Shown here piece by piece: positions 1 to 6,620 of a stretch of DNA of 22,383 nt. The position numbers and the translations under genes were made by a program. This DNA is from Bacteroidales bacterium (GTDB lineage: Bacteria > Bacteroidota > Bacteroidia > Bacteroidales > UBA932). Every line of letters starts with the position of its first letter. Positions within the stretch are counted from its first letter, which is position 1. Below the pieces are notes generated by a model that was given only the letters and a program-made list of their open reading frames with translations, did no database searches and had not been told where the DNA came from. The stretch lies in the NCBI GenBank assembly GCA_017471085.1, contig JAFUWW010000057.1, forward strand, positions 1-22,383, written 5' to 3'.

Positions 1-575
1 ACGAACACATCGTAGTCACGGATGGGCTTGATGTCGATCTGGGAGCCCGGGAGGAAAGCCTCGATACCGAACACGTCCACGATCATGCCGCCCTTGGTGC
101 GGGTCTTCACATAACCCTTCACCACCTCGTTGTTCTCGTAGGCGGCGTTAACCATATCCCAAGACTTGAGCTGACGGGCTTTCTTGTGGGAGATCACCAG
201 CTGACCTTTGCGGTCTTCGGCACTTTCCACCAGCACTTCCACCTTGTCACCCACCTTGAGGTCGGGGTTGTAGCGGAATTCGGGGGCGGAGATCACACCT
301 TCGCTCTTGGCGCCGATGTTCACCACGACCTCGCGCTTGTTGATGGAGGTGACGACACCTTCCACCACCTCGTTCTCGGTGACCTTGGAGAGGGTCTGCT
401 CGTACTTGGCGAGGGTCTCGTCTTTGGAGCCGGCCTCTACGCCGTCATTCTCAAAAGCGTCCCAGTCGAACTCCTCGGGAGCTACGGAGGCGTTCAGGAC
501 AGCCTTCTTGGTTTCTTTCTGGACAGGAGCCTCTACCTGAGCCTCTTCTGCCACGTTCTTGATTTCTTCAGACAT
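1..575 (-). CDS. rpsA: 30S ribosomal protein S1 (5' part; rest lies beyond the window)
   Basis: S1 binds mRNA on the 30S subunit and helps load transcripts, which matters in Bacteroidetes because they rarely use Shine-Dalgarno pairing. The first 191 residues are visible. An acidic N-terminal extension (MSEEIKNVAEEAQ, then APEEFDWDAFEND) leads into a complete S1/OB repeat at about residues 69-135 (VVEGVVTSINKREVVVNIG ... GQLVISHKKA) and the start of a second (VVKGYVKTRTKGGMIVDVFG, then AFLPGS). The acidic leader with DWDAFE is typical of Bacteroidetes S1, which has about 600 residues, so roughly two thirds of the gene is missing. The ATG at 575 follows an A-rich stretch and no Shine-Dalgarno. 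It diverges from corA. Identification is firm. Confidence 0.96.
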   Translation of the reverse strand, partial: MSEEIKNVAEEAQVEAPVQKETKKAVLNASVAPEEFDWDAFENDGVEAGSKDETLAKYEQTLSKVTENEVVEGVVTSINKREVVVNIGAKSEGVISAPEFRYNPDLKVGDKVEVLVESAEDRKGQLVISHKKARQLKSWDMVNAAYENNEVVKGYVKTRTKGGMIVDVFGIEAFLPGSQIDIKPIRDYDVF

Positions 576-662
576 AATTTTTTGACTAAAAAAAACTAGT
601 AGTTTAACATTATTTCTTGAGCTTTTGCCGGGACGCTTTTACACGCCCGCGGGAAAAAAGCG

Positions 663-695
663 CGCAAATATAGTGATAATTATTTGATTGTGCAA
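663..695 (-). promoter_or_regulatory. rpsA promoter (Bacteroidetes type)
   Basis: On the minus strand TATATTTG (672 to 665) matches the -7 consensus TAnnTTTG, with TTG 20 bp upstream at the -33 position. This predicts a 5' leader of about 85 nt before the S1 start at 575. The leader has a GC-rich first half (CCCGCGGG at about 645-652) and an AT-rich second half. Inferred from consensus only. Confidence 0.6.
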
Positions 696-717
696 CTAAA
701 TTTTCTTCGTACGGCGC

Positions 718-747
718 TTGCTTTTTCGTGATTTTTCCGTACTTTTG
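718..747 (+). promoter_or_regulatory. corA promoter (Bacteroidetes type)
   Basis: TTG at 718-720, a 19-bp spacer, then TACTTTTG at 740-747, matching TTG-N19-TAnnTTTG. The predicted start is near 753, giving a leader of about 100 nt before corA. The leader begins with a 6-bp hairpin (GCTGAC 751-756 with GTCAGC 767-772). Confidence 0.6.
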
Positions 748-855
748 CAGGCTGACTTTTCCGTAATGTCAGCTGGTTGTCCATGGGCGCCCGCCGTCCG
801 ATAAGTAAAATCCCATCCGGTGCGACTGGCCCGGAGCTAAAAAAGAGACAGAGAT

Positions 856-1821
856 ATGCTGAGTATCTTCTACAAGGAAAACGGAAAAATTCTCCTCTCC
901 CAGTCGGAGAAAGACTTCCCGAAGTTCACCCTGGATTCCGTCATCTGGATCGACCTGGTAGACCCCAGCGGCGACGAAAAAAGAAGCGTGGAAGCGTTCC
1001 TGGGCACGGAAATCCAAAGCCGGGCACAGGCCGAAGAGATCGAGTCATCGTCCCGTTACTTCGAGAGCGACGACGCCATCTTCGCCAACACCAACTTCCT
1101 CACCCCGGGACCGGACGAATACATGATGCAGGCCGTGTCGTTCACCATCGTGGACGATACCCTCACCACGCTCCGCGAAGTGCCCCTTCGCTCGTTCACG
1201 GAGCTCCAGCGCCGCCTGCAGGTGAATCCCAGGCAGTACCCCTCCGGTTTCAGCGTCTTCGCCAGTATCCTGGACCAACGTGTCGACCTGGACGCCGACA
1301 TGATCGAGCTCCTCTCAAAGGAGATCTCCCAGTACGCCAAGCGCATCAACGAAGAGGAAGACATCGACCAAGAACTCCTGCTGGACATCTCCCAGATGCA
1401 GGAAAACACCATGGTGGTGCGGGAAAACGTGGTGGACAAGCAGCGCCTCATCTCCAACCTCATGCGCTCCACCAAGGTGCCGCGCACGCTGGAGAACCGC
1501 CTGAACGTACTCCTGCAGGATATCTCTTCCCTGCTGAGCCACACCAACTTCTGCTTCGAGCGTCTGGAGTACCTGCAAGACACCGTGCTGGGTCTGATCA
1601 ACCTGGAACAGAACAAAATCATGAAGATCCTGGCCGTGGTGAGCGTGTTCCTGATGCCGCCCACCCTCATCGCCGGCTTCTACGGGATGAACGTCCGCCT
1701 GCCCATGATCGATGCCGACAACCCCAACGCCAACTTCTGGAACTGGGTCATCATCCTGGGCATCATGGGGCTCAGCTGCCTGCTGGTCTGGTACCTCTTC
1801 CGCCGCAAGAAACTCCTATAA
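856..1821 (+). CDS. corA: CorA-family magnesium/divalent metal transport protein
   Basis: CorA proteins are homopentameric inner-membrane channels for Mg2+ (sometimes Co2+, Ni2+ or Zn2+). The 321-residue length fits the family. The N-terminal two thirds is a charged cytoplasmic domain ending in a long helix (about 130-250, rich in E, D, K, R and including EEDIDQELLLDIS). The C-terminus has the first membrane segment (about 255-276, ILAVVSVFLMPPTLIAGFYG), the diagnostic YGMN loop (GMN at 277-279), a periplasmic loop, a second membrane segment (about 296-316) and a basic tail RRKKLL, as in CorA. ATG 856 is chosen because the protein matches the family from its first strand and a promoter lies about 110 bp upstream. 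It stands alone, converging on queC. The exact ion is not shown by sequence. Confidence 0.93.
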   Translation: MLSIFYKENGKILLSQSEKDFPKFTLDSVIWIDLVDPSGDEKRSVEAFLGTEIQSRAQAEEIESSSRYFESDDAIFANTNFLTPGPDEYMMQAVSFTIVDDTLTTLREVPLRSFTELQRRLQVNPRQYPSGFSVFASILDQRVDLDADMIELLSKEISQYAKRINEEEDIDQELLLDISQMQENTMVVRENVVDKQRLISNLMRSTKVPRTLENRLNVLLQDISSLLSHTNFCFERLEYLQDTVLGLINLEQNKIMKILAVVSVFLMPPTLIAGFYGMNVRLPMIDADNPNANFWNWVIILGIMGLSCLLVWYLFRRKKLL

Positions 1822-1829
1822 TGCCCTTG

Positions 1830-1880
1830 CCATGTTGCGGGCCAGAATGCCCTGCAACGCCGAAAAACGTTGCAACATGG
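1830..1880. repeat. 51-nt palindromic element, copy 1
   Basis: The element starts CCATGTTGC and ends GCAACATGG (9-bp outer inverted repeat). Inside, GCAACG pairs with CGTTGC around a short A-rich loop, and GTTGCGGG can alternatively pair with CCCTGCAAC. It starts 9 bp after the corA stop. It could fold on transcripts of either strand and may end convergent transcription, but it lacks a U-tract. Confidence 0.75.
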
Positions 1881-1913
1881 CCGGAAAAACCACCCCAGCA
1901 GCCGTAATCCTTG

Positions 1914-1964
1914 CCATGTTGCACGCCAGAATGCCCTGCAACGCTGATAAGCGCTGCAACATGG
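1914..1964. repeat. 51-nt palindromic element, copy 2
   Basis: Second copy, the same length as copy 1 and 84 bp downstream of it, with identical 9-bp ends. The inner hairpin differs in sequence but keeps pairing (GCAACGC with GCGcTGC around TGATAA), so the structure is conserved more than the sequence. It ends 8 bp before the queC stop on the opposite strand. Confidence 0.75.
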
Positions 1965-1972
1965 CCAGCCTA

Positions 1973-2614
1973 TTACGCTTCGTACTCGGTGGGATCGAAG
2001 CCTTCCAGGGCATCCTTGCGCTCCAGGCAGGTGCCGCATTTGCCGCAGTGCTTCTCGCCGCCCTTGTAGCAGGAGTAAGTGAGGGAATAGTCGATGCCGA
2101 GCTGCCGGCCGCGGAGGGCGATGTCCCGCTTGGTGATGTTGCAGTAGGGCGAAACCACCTTTACACCGTTGTAAGTGCCGGCCTGGGTGGCCTGGCTGAA
2201 GGCCTCCACGAATTCCGGGCGGCAGTCCGGGTAAATCGAATGGTCGCCGCTATGGTTGGCGATGAGCACGGTATCCAGGCCGAAGCTCTCCGCCAGGCCG
2301 GCCGCCACCGCCAGCATGATGCCGTTGCGGAAAGGCACCACGGTGCTGTGCATGTTGTCCTCGGCGTAGGAGCCCTCGGGGATGTCGCCGCCGCCCAGCA
2401 GCAGGTCGCTCTTGAAATACTGGCCGATAAATTCCAGCGGAATCACAAAATGCCTGATACCCAGGCGCTGGCAGTTCTCCACGGCACAGGCGATCTCTTT
2501 GGAATTGTGCTTGGAGCCATAACCGAAAGTAACCGCGATCTCGATGCTGTCGCGGTACTCATACAGCAGCGTGGTACTGTCCAGGCCGCCGGAATATATA
2601 AGGATAGCTTTCAT
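1973..2614 (-). CDS. queC: 7-cyano-7-deazaguanine (preQ0) synthase QueC
   Basis: QueC converts 7-carboxy-7-deazaguanine to preQ0 using ATP and ammonia, in the cytoplasm, as part of queuosine biosynthesis. The 213-residue protein has the PP-loop SGGLDSTT at residues 8-15 and the C-terminal zinc site with cysteines at about 182, 190, 193 and 196 (CYKGGEKHCGKCGTC). The frame stays open upstream to 2947, but only the ATG at 2614 gives the family start MKAILIYSGGLDS. It is the last gene of the six-gene minus operon, 11 bp after the GltD-like oxidoreductase. queD and queE, for the earlier steps, are in another operon at 11.1-12.0 kb; queF and folE are not in this window. Confidence 0.95.
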   Translation of the reverse strand: MKAILIYSGGLDSTTLLYEYRDSIEIAVTFGYGSKHNSKEIACAVENCQRLGIRHFVIPLEFIGQYFKSDLLLGGGDIPEGSYAEDNMHSTVVPFRNGIMLAVAAGLAESFGLDTVLIANHSGDHSIYPDCRPEFVEAFSQATQAGTYNGVKVVSPYCNITKRDIALRGRQLGIDYSLTYSCYKGGEKHCGKCGTCLERKDALEGFDPTEYEA

Positions 2615-2625
2615 CTGATACTGAA

Positions 2626-3858
2626 TTAATCTTCCACTTGCGGCGCAAAGCAGGCCAGCATGGCATCCACGGCCGTCCGGGCCGATGCCACCGCCTCCAC
2701 CACTGTCCTGGGGCCGAGGCAGAAGTCGCCGGCCACCCAGACATGGGAGAGCCCCTGTACGCACTGCCGCTCGTCCAGCAGCGGCCAGCCGTCCTCGCCG
2801 AAAACGGCCCCTGAACCTTCCAGAAGCCGGAAATCGGGCTTCTCGCTGATGGCCGTAAGGAGCGTGTCGCACGACACGAAATGGTCTGTCCCCTCGATGA
2901 TGCGGGTCACCACGCGGCCGCCGTCCTCCGGCACCACATTCTCGCATTTGCGGAACACCACGCCGCCTTCCTTCACCTCCACGGGCGCCTCGAACACCTC
3001 GAAACGGACGCCGTCGGCCTTGGCCTCCTCCACCTCGATGGGGTTGGCGGGCATGTTCTCGAAGGTCTTGCGGTAATAGACCCAGGTTTCCGCACCCAGC
3101 CGCCGGGCGGTACGGCAGGCATCCATGGCCACGTTGCCGCCGCCGATCACAATCACCTTCTTTCCCAGATCATAGGCCGACGGATCCTTGAGGAAAGGCA
3201 GGGCCTGCACGGAATGCTCCTCTCCGGGGATGTGGAGCGTTGCGGGCTTTTCGGCCCCGGCGCCAACCAGCACAGCATCGTACCGGGCGGAAAGCTCCGC
3301 CAGCGTAACGTCCCGGCCGACCTCCACCCCACCCTGGAAGCCGATGCCGGCCTCGGCGAACATGGTCTCGAAAGCATCGACATACTTCTTGTCCAGGCGG
3401 AAGGCGGGAATGCCGTAGCGGAGGACGCCGCCCATGCGCTCATTGGCATCCAGCAGGGTCACATCCGCGCCGGCCTCGTACAGCCACACGGCCGCGGCCA
3501 GTCCCGCGGGGCCTGCCCCCACAAGGGCGATTTTCTTGCCGGAAAGCTCCTCTGTACGGCGCTCCAGGCGGTGTTTGAACAGGTATTCCGCAGAAATTTC
3601 CTGCTCTATCTCGTACCAGCGTACGGGAATCTTCTTCACGTTGAGCACGCAATGGCCGTAGCAGAACTGTTTCCAGTCGCAAACCTGGGAAGTGACGGCT
3701 GTAAGCGGATTGTTCCGGAACAGCAGTTCGCCGGCCTCCTCCAGGCGGTTCTGGCGGTACAGCAGCATGCACTCGGGCACCGGCGTATGCACAGGGCACC
3801 CCTGAAGAGCGCATTTGGGCTTCTTGCAAAGAAGACAACGGTTGGCTTCGCTATTCAT
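2626..3858 (-). CDS. GltD-like FAD/NAD(P)-dependent oxidoreductase with N-terminal Fe-S domain
   Basis: The 410-residue protein resembles the glutamate synthase small subunit and the dihydropyrimidine dehydrogenase PreT subunit, which pass electrons from NAD(P)H through FAD and 4Fe-4S clusters. The N-terminal cysteine domain has C8, C11, C16 and C21 (CLLCKKPKCALQGCPV), with more cysteines at 60, 66 and 70. The FAD dinucleotide motif is GAGPAG (114-119) and the NAD(P) motif GGGNVAMDACRTARRLG begins at about 239. A GDFCLGP segment near the C-terminus is the usual FAD-contacting part. No large subunit (GltB or PreA) is nearby, so its partner and substrate are unknown. It sits 10 bp after recR and 11 bp before queC, clearly co-transcribed. 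Family assignment is firm, the reaction is not. Confidence 0.88.
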   Translation of the reverse strand: MNSEANRCLLCKKPKCALQGCPVHTPVPECMLLYRQNRLEEAGELLFRNNPLTAVTSQVCDWKQFCYGHCVLNVKKIPVRWYEIEQEISAEYLFKHRLERRTEELSGKKIALVGAGPAGLAAAVWLYEAGADVTLLDANERMGGVLRYGIPAFRLDKKYVDAFETMFAEAGIGFQGGVEVGRDVTLAELSARYDAVLVGAGAEKPATLHIPGEEHSVQALPFLKDPSAYDLGKKVIVIGGGNVAMDACRTARRLGAETWVYYRKTFENMPANPIEVEEAKADGVRFEVFEAPVEVKEGGVVFRKCENVVPEDGGRVVTRIIEGTDHFVSCDTLLTAISEKPDFRLLEGSGAVFGEDGWPLLDERQCVQGLSHVWVAGDFCLGPRTVVEAVASARTAVDAMLACFAPQVED

Positions 3859-3868
3859 AATTATGCAG

Positions 3869-4495
3869 TTAAGGTCTGAATGCTTGTCTGTTTACGATGG
3901 ATCGGCCCAGTGTGAGGGAATCGGCATATTCCAGATCGTCGCCGAAACCCAGGCCGCGGGCGAGGGAACTCACTCTCACCCCCGTAGCCTCCACTTGCCG
4001 GTAAATGTAAAATGCAGTGGTCTCCCCTTCCACGTCGCCGCTCAGGGCCAGGATAATCTCGGCCGATGCCGGATTCTCCAGCGCTTTCACCCTTTCCGTC
4101 AGCTCGCGGATGGTGAGGTCGGAGGGTCCCACCCCGGCGATGGGCGAAATAATGCCGCCCAGCACGTGATAGACGCCGTGGTACTGCCCGGTGGCCTCGA
4201 TACTCATCACGTCCCGCACGCTCTCCACCACGCAGATGGTGCGCTGGTCACGGGTCCTGTCCCCGCAGATGGCGCATTCCTCACTGTCGGAAATCATGCG
4301 GCAGCGGCGGCAGTAGCGCACATCGTCCCTCAGATGATTGATGGCGTCGGTGAAATGATGGACGTTCTCCGAGGGCTGCTTCAGCAGGTGCAGCGCCAGC
4401 CGGAGCGCGCTCCGCCGGCCCACGCCGGGAAGCGAGCTGATGGCATCCACTGCCTCTGACAACAACTTGGACGGATAGGTTTCCTTATAAGGCAT
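3869..4495 (-). CDS. recR: Recombination mediator protein RecR
   Basis: RecR, with RecO and RecF, loads RecA onto gapped DNA during recombinational repair. The 208-residue length is standard. It has a helix-hairpin-helix (SLPGVGRRSALRLALHLL, 21-38), a four-cysteine zinc finger (C62, C65, C74, C77) and a Toprim domain from about residue 86 (TICVVES, with E91 at the usual acidic position). The frame is open to 4591, but the ATG at 4495 gives the family N-terminus MPYKETYPSKLL. This start lies inside the end of the upstream kinase gene (11-bp overlap), suggesting translational coupling. It lies in the middle of the FKBP-to-queC operon. Confidence 0.96.
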   Translation of the reverse strand: MPYKETYPSKLLSEAVDAISSLPGVGRRSALRLALHLLKQPSENVHHFTDAINHLRDDVRYCRRCRMISDSEECAICGDRTRDQRTICVVESVRDVMSIEATGQYHGVYHVLGGIISPIAGVGPSDLTIRELTERVKALENPASAEIILALSGDVEGETTAFYIYRQVEATGVRVSSLARGLGFGDDLEYADSLTLGRSIVNRQAFRP

Positions 4496-5336
4496 GGTAC
4501 GCGATGAGCCCCTCCATGGGCGTAGGATAAAACTTGCTGAAGGTGATGCCGTACCCTGCCCCCATCTGCACCAGCAGTTCCCGGCAGGCATAGCCGAATC
4601 CGCCGATCACCCCCACAGGAAGGGAGGCATCGTAGCGGAGGACGGTGCGCTGGAAGAAAGCGTCGAAGTGCCTGTGCATCAGCTCCCTGACATAGGCCGA
4701 CTGCTCGTAGCGCGTATGTACGAACGGGGCGATCGAGCCCAGATAGCGGGCGGGCGCTTCCTCCCGGTAGACATGCCGGACGATGGCGGGGTAATCGGCC
4801 TGGAACTGCTCTTTGAAGGCTTTGGCCAGCTCTTCGGGGACAAGGCCCTTGAGGTAATCGGCCAGGAAGAGTTTGCCGAGGACCGCCGCGCCGCCTTCGT
4901 CTCCGAGGATGAAGCCGCCGCAGTCGATGTGGTCCACGATTTTCGCGCCGTCCCACTGGCAGGTGTTGGAGCCTGTTCCCAGGATGGTGGCGATGCCCGG
5001 CTCCCGTCCGCAGACGGCCCGCGCCGCCCCCAGCAGGTCCGACGCATATTCTTTGGGCACACCCGGCAGCATCCGTTCCAGGCAGAGGTGGAGGGGCAGG
5101 GCCGATGCTTCCGACACGATCCCCGCCCCATACACATAGATATGGTCGATGGTGGGGCCGTCGTGCTGTTTCTGCAGTTCCCTCAGGGAGCGGATGGCCT
5201 CATAGACCACCTCCCCCACCTTCACGGGGTCCGACTGGGAAAAGTTGATGCCCGGAAGGTTGATCTCCCGGTGCCAGGTTCCGTCCGCGATGCACCAGAT
5301 GGACTTGGTGGCGCCACTGTCTACGATGAGGTTCAT
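4485..5336 (-). CDS. BadF/BadG/BcrA/BcrD-family ATPase, N-acetylglucosamine-kinase-like
   Basis: The 283-residue ASKHA-fold kinase resembles bacterial N-acetylglucosamine/N-acetylmuramate kinases of the BadF/BcrA family. It has phosphate-1 DSGATKS at residues 6-12, phosphate-2 ATILGTGSNTCQWDG in the middle, and an adjacent GGFILGDEGGAAVLG segment typical of the sugar-kinase branch. The proteins of this family known to me in gut Bacteroidetes are of this size. The ATG at 5336 overlaps the pnuC stop by 4 bp (ATGA), so the two are probably translated in sequence. recR begins within its last codons. A cell-wall amino-sugar salvage role is the default inference. The PnuC neighbour leaves open a vitamin-related substrate. 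Confidence 0.85.
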   Translation of the reverse strand: MNLIVDSGATKSIWCIADGTWHREINLPGINFSQSDPVKVGEVVYEAIRSLRELQKQHDGPTIDHIYVYGAGIVSEASALPLHLCLERMLPGVPKEYASDLLGAARAVCGREPGIATILGTGSNTCQWDGAKIVDHIDCGGFILGDEGGAAVLGKLFLADYLKGLVPEELAKAFKEQFQADYPAIVRHVYREEAPARYLGSIAPFVHTRYEQSAYVRELMHRHFDAFFQRTVLRYDASLPVGVIGGFGYACRELLVQMGAGYGITFSKFYPTPMEGLIAYHAL

Positions 5337-5905
5337 ACCAGCACTCCGTTTTTCTTCCAATGAATATAGCCGTACGCGGCCGATACCACATAGGCAATGT
5401 ACAGCAGGGACATCCAGTATTGGCCGGTCTGCAGGCAGAGCGCGGCGGTGAGAATATCGGCCACAATCCAGAGGAGCCATTCCTGGAGGTAGCTTTTGGC
5501 GAGCCACCAAGTGGCGATGACGCTGAGGACGGTGGCTACGGCGTCCAGTTCGGGGGCGCTGTCGCCGGTGGCCCTGAGAAGCCACATGCAAAGAAGCGAG
5601 CCCGCCACGAAGATGACGGCGCTCCAGATGGCGACGCTCTTGGGAAGGGCGGTGAGATGGATCACTCCCTCCCCTGCCTTGGCGCTGTCTTTCCGCCACT
5701 GGTACAGGCCGATGAAGGAGACTGCTACGTAATAGATGTTCAGGCCCATGGAAGCCCATACCTGCTGCGCTGCGAAACTGCAGGCGCAGGCGGTTCCGGT
5801 GAGGATGCCCAGGACCCACATGGCATTTTTCTGGAGGATTTCCAGAATCACATAGACCACGCCGGTGACGAGGGCGAAGATCTCGACAGCCTGAATCCAG
5901 TCCAT
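5333..5905 (-). CDS. pnuC: PnuC-family vitamin transporter (nicotinamide riboside or thiamine type)
   Basis: PnuC proteins are small SWEET-like membrane facilitators for unphosphorylated vitamins such as nicotinamide riboside, with uptake driven by cytoplasmic phosphorylation. The 190-residue protein is almost all hydrophobic with about seven predicted membrane segments. It has the family features QNAMWVLGI-like early loop (here KNAMWVLGILTG), YQWRKD after the third segment, tryptophan-rich helices in the second half (WWLAKSYLQEWLLWI) and the basic end YIHWKKNG. The relatives PnuC, PnuT and PnuX cannot be separated by eye. It follows the FKBP gene by 1 bp and overlaps the kinase gene by 4 bp. 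No NadR- or thiamine-kinase-type protein is adjacent. Confidence 0.88.
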   Translation of the reverse strand: MDWIQAVEIFALVTGVVYVILEILQKNAMWVLGILTGTACACSFAAQQVWASMGLNIYYVAVSFIGLYQWRKDSAKAGEGVIHLTALPKSVAIWSAVIFVAGSLLCMWLLRATGDSAPELDAVATVLSVIATWWLAKSYLQEWLLWIVADILTAALCLQTGQYWMSLLYIAYVVSAAYGYIHWKKNGVLV

Positions 5906-5906
5906 T

Positions 5907-6509
5907 TTACTTTACTTCGATGAGTTCCACCACGAATTTGAGGGCGCTGCAGGGCGGGATGCCGCGGGTGCCGGATTCGCCGTAGGCCAGATGGTACGGG
6001 AGGTAGAGTTCGTACTTGGCGCCTTCGGACATGAGCTGGAGGCCTTCGGTCCAGCCTTTGATTACCTGGTTGAGGCCGAATTCGGCAGGCTCTCCCCTCT
6101 TGTAGGAGCTGTCGAAGACGCTGCCGTCCGGGAAGGTGCCTTCGTAATGGCAGACTACGGTGTCGGTAGCCTTGGGTTTCCTGCCGGTGCCTTCCTTGAT
6201 CACTTTGTACAGGAGGCCGCTGCCGGTGGCTTTCACGTTGAGGTCTTTGGCAGCATCGGCCAGGAATTTTTCTCCTTCGGCCTTGGCGGCGGCGCCTGCA
6301 GTTGCAGCCCGCTCGGCGGTCTCTTCCTCAAGTTCTTTATAGAAGGCTTCAAGGGCCTGTCCGGCTTCGTCCATTGAAATGGCGATATTTCCGCCGGAAA
6401 GCATGTCTTTCAGGCCCGCGAGGAAATCTTCCAGGTTGGGAATGCGGATGCCCTGCTGATAGAAGCTGGAGGCAACGCTCATTCCGAATGCATAACTTTT
6501 CTTGTCCAT
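5907..6509 (-). CDS. FKBP-type peptidyl-prolyl isomerase, Mip/FkpA-like
   Basis: The 200-residue protein catalyses proline isomerisation during folding. Residues 1-75 match the helical dimerisation domain of Mip/FkpA proteins (KKSYAFGMSVASSFYQQGI, then LEDFLAGLKDMLSG). A helical linker follows, and the FKBP fold fills about 110-200, with pocket positions VCHYEG, VFDSS, QVIKGW and HLAYGE. No signal peptide is seen, so it is probably cytoplasmic, unlike most Mip proteins. The ATG at 6509 is chosen because the reading frame upstream offers only a TTG at 6542 and the family begins at MDKKSYAFG. It heads the six-gene operon. I could not find a good TAnnTTTG box before it. Confidence 0.93.
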   Translation of the reverse strand: MDKKSYAFGMSVASSFYQQGIRIPNLEDFLAGLKDMLSGGNIAISMDEAGQALEAFYKELEEETAERAATAGAAAKAEGEKFLADAAKDLNVKATGSGLLYKVIKEGTGRKPKATDTVVCHYEGTFPDGSVFDSSYKRGEPAEFGLNQVIKGWTEGLQLMSEGAKYELYLPYHLAYGESGTRGIPPCSALKFVVELIEVK

Positions 6510-6620
6510 ATCTATTTTAATTGTTTCGTTTACTATTATCAAAGTCTCTCCATCATCTTCGGCAGCCCCTTCCTCTCATGTGCCGAGGGCGGCGAAAAAT
6601 TCCGGAGACAACGTTTCCGC

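Noticed and set aside
2615..2947. N-terminal extension of queC
   Set aside because: The extra residues come from the GltD-like gene in another frame; the QueC family begins at MKAILIYSGGLDS.
6510..6542. TTG start extending the FKBP protein by 11 residues
   Set aside because: The family start MDKKSYAFG fits the ATG at 6509, and the extension is not conserved-looking.
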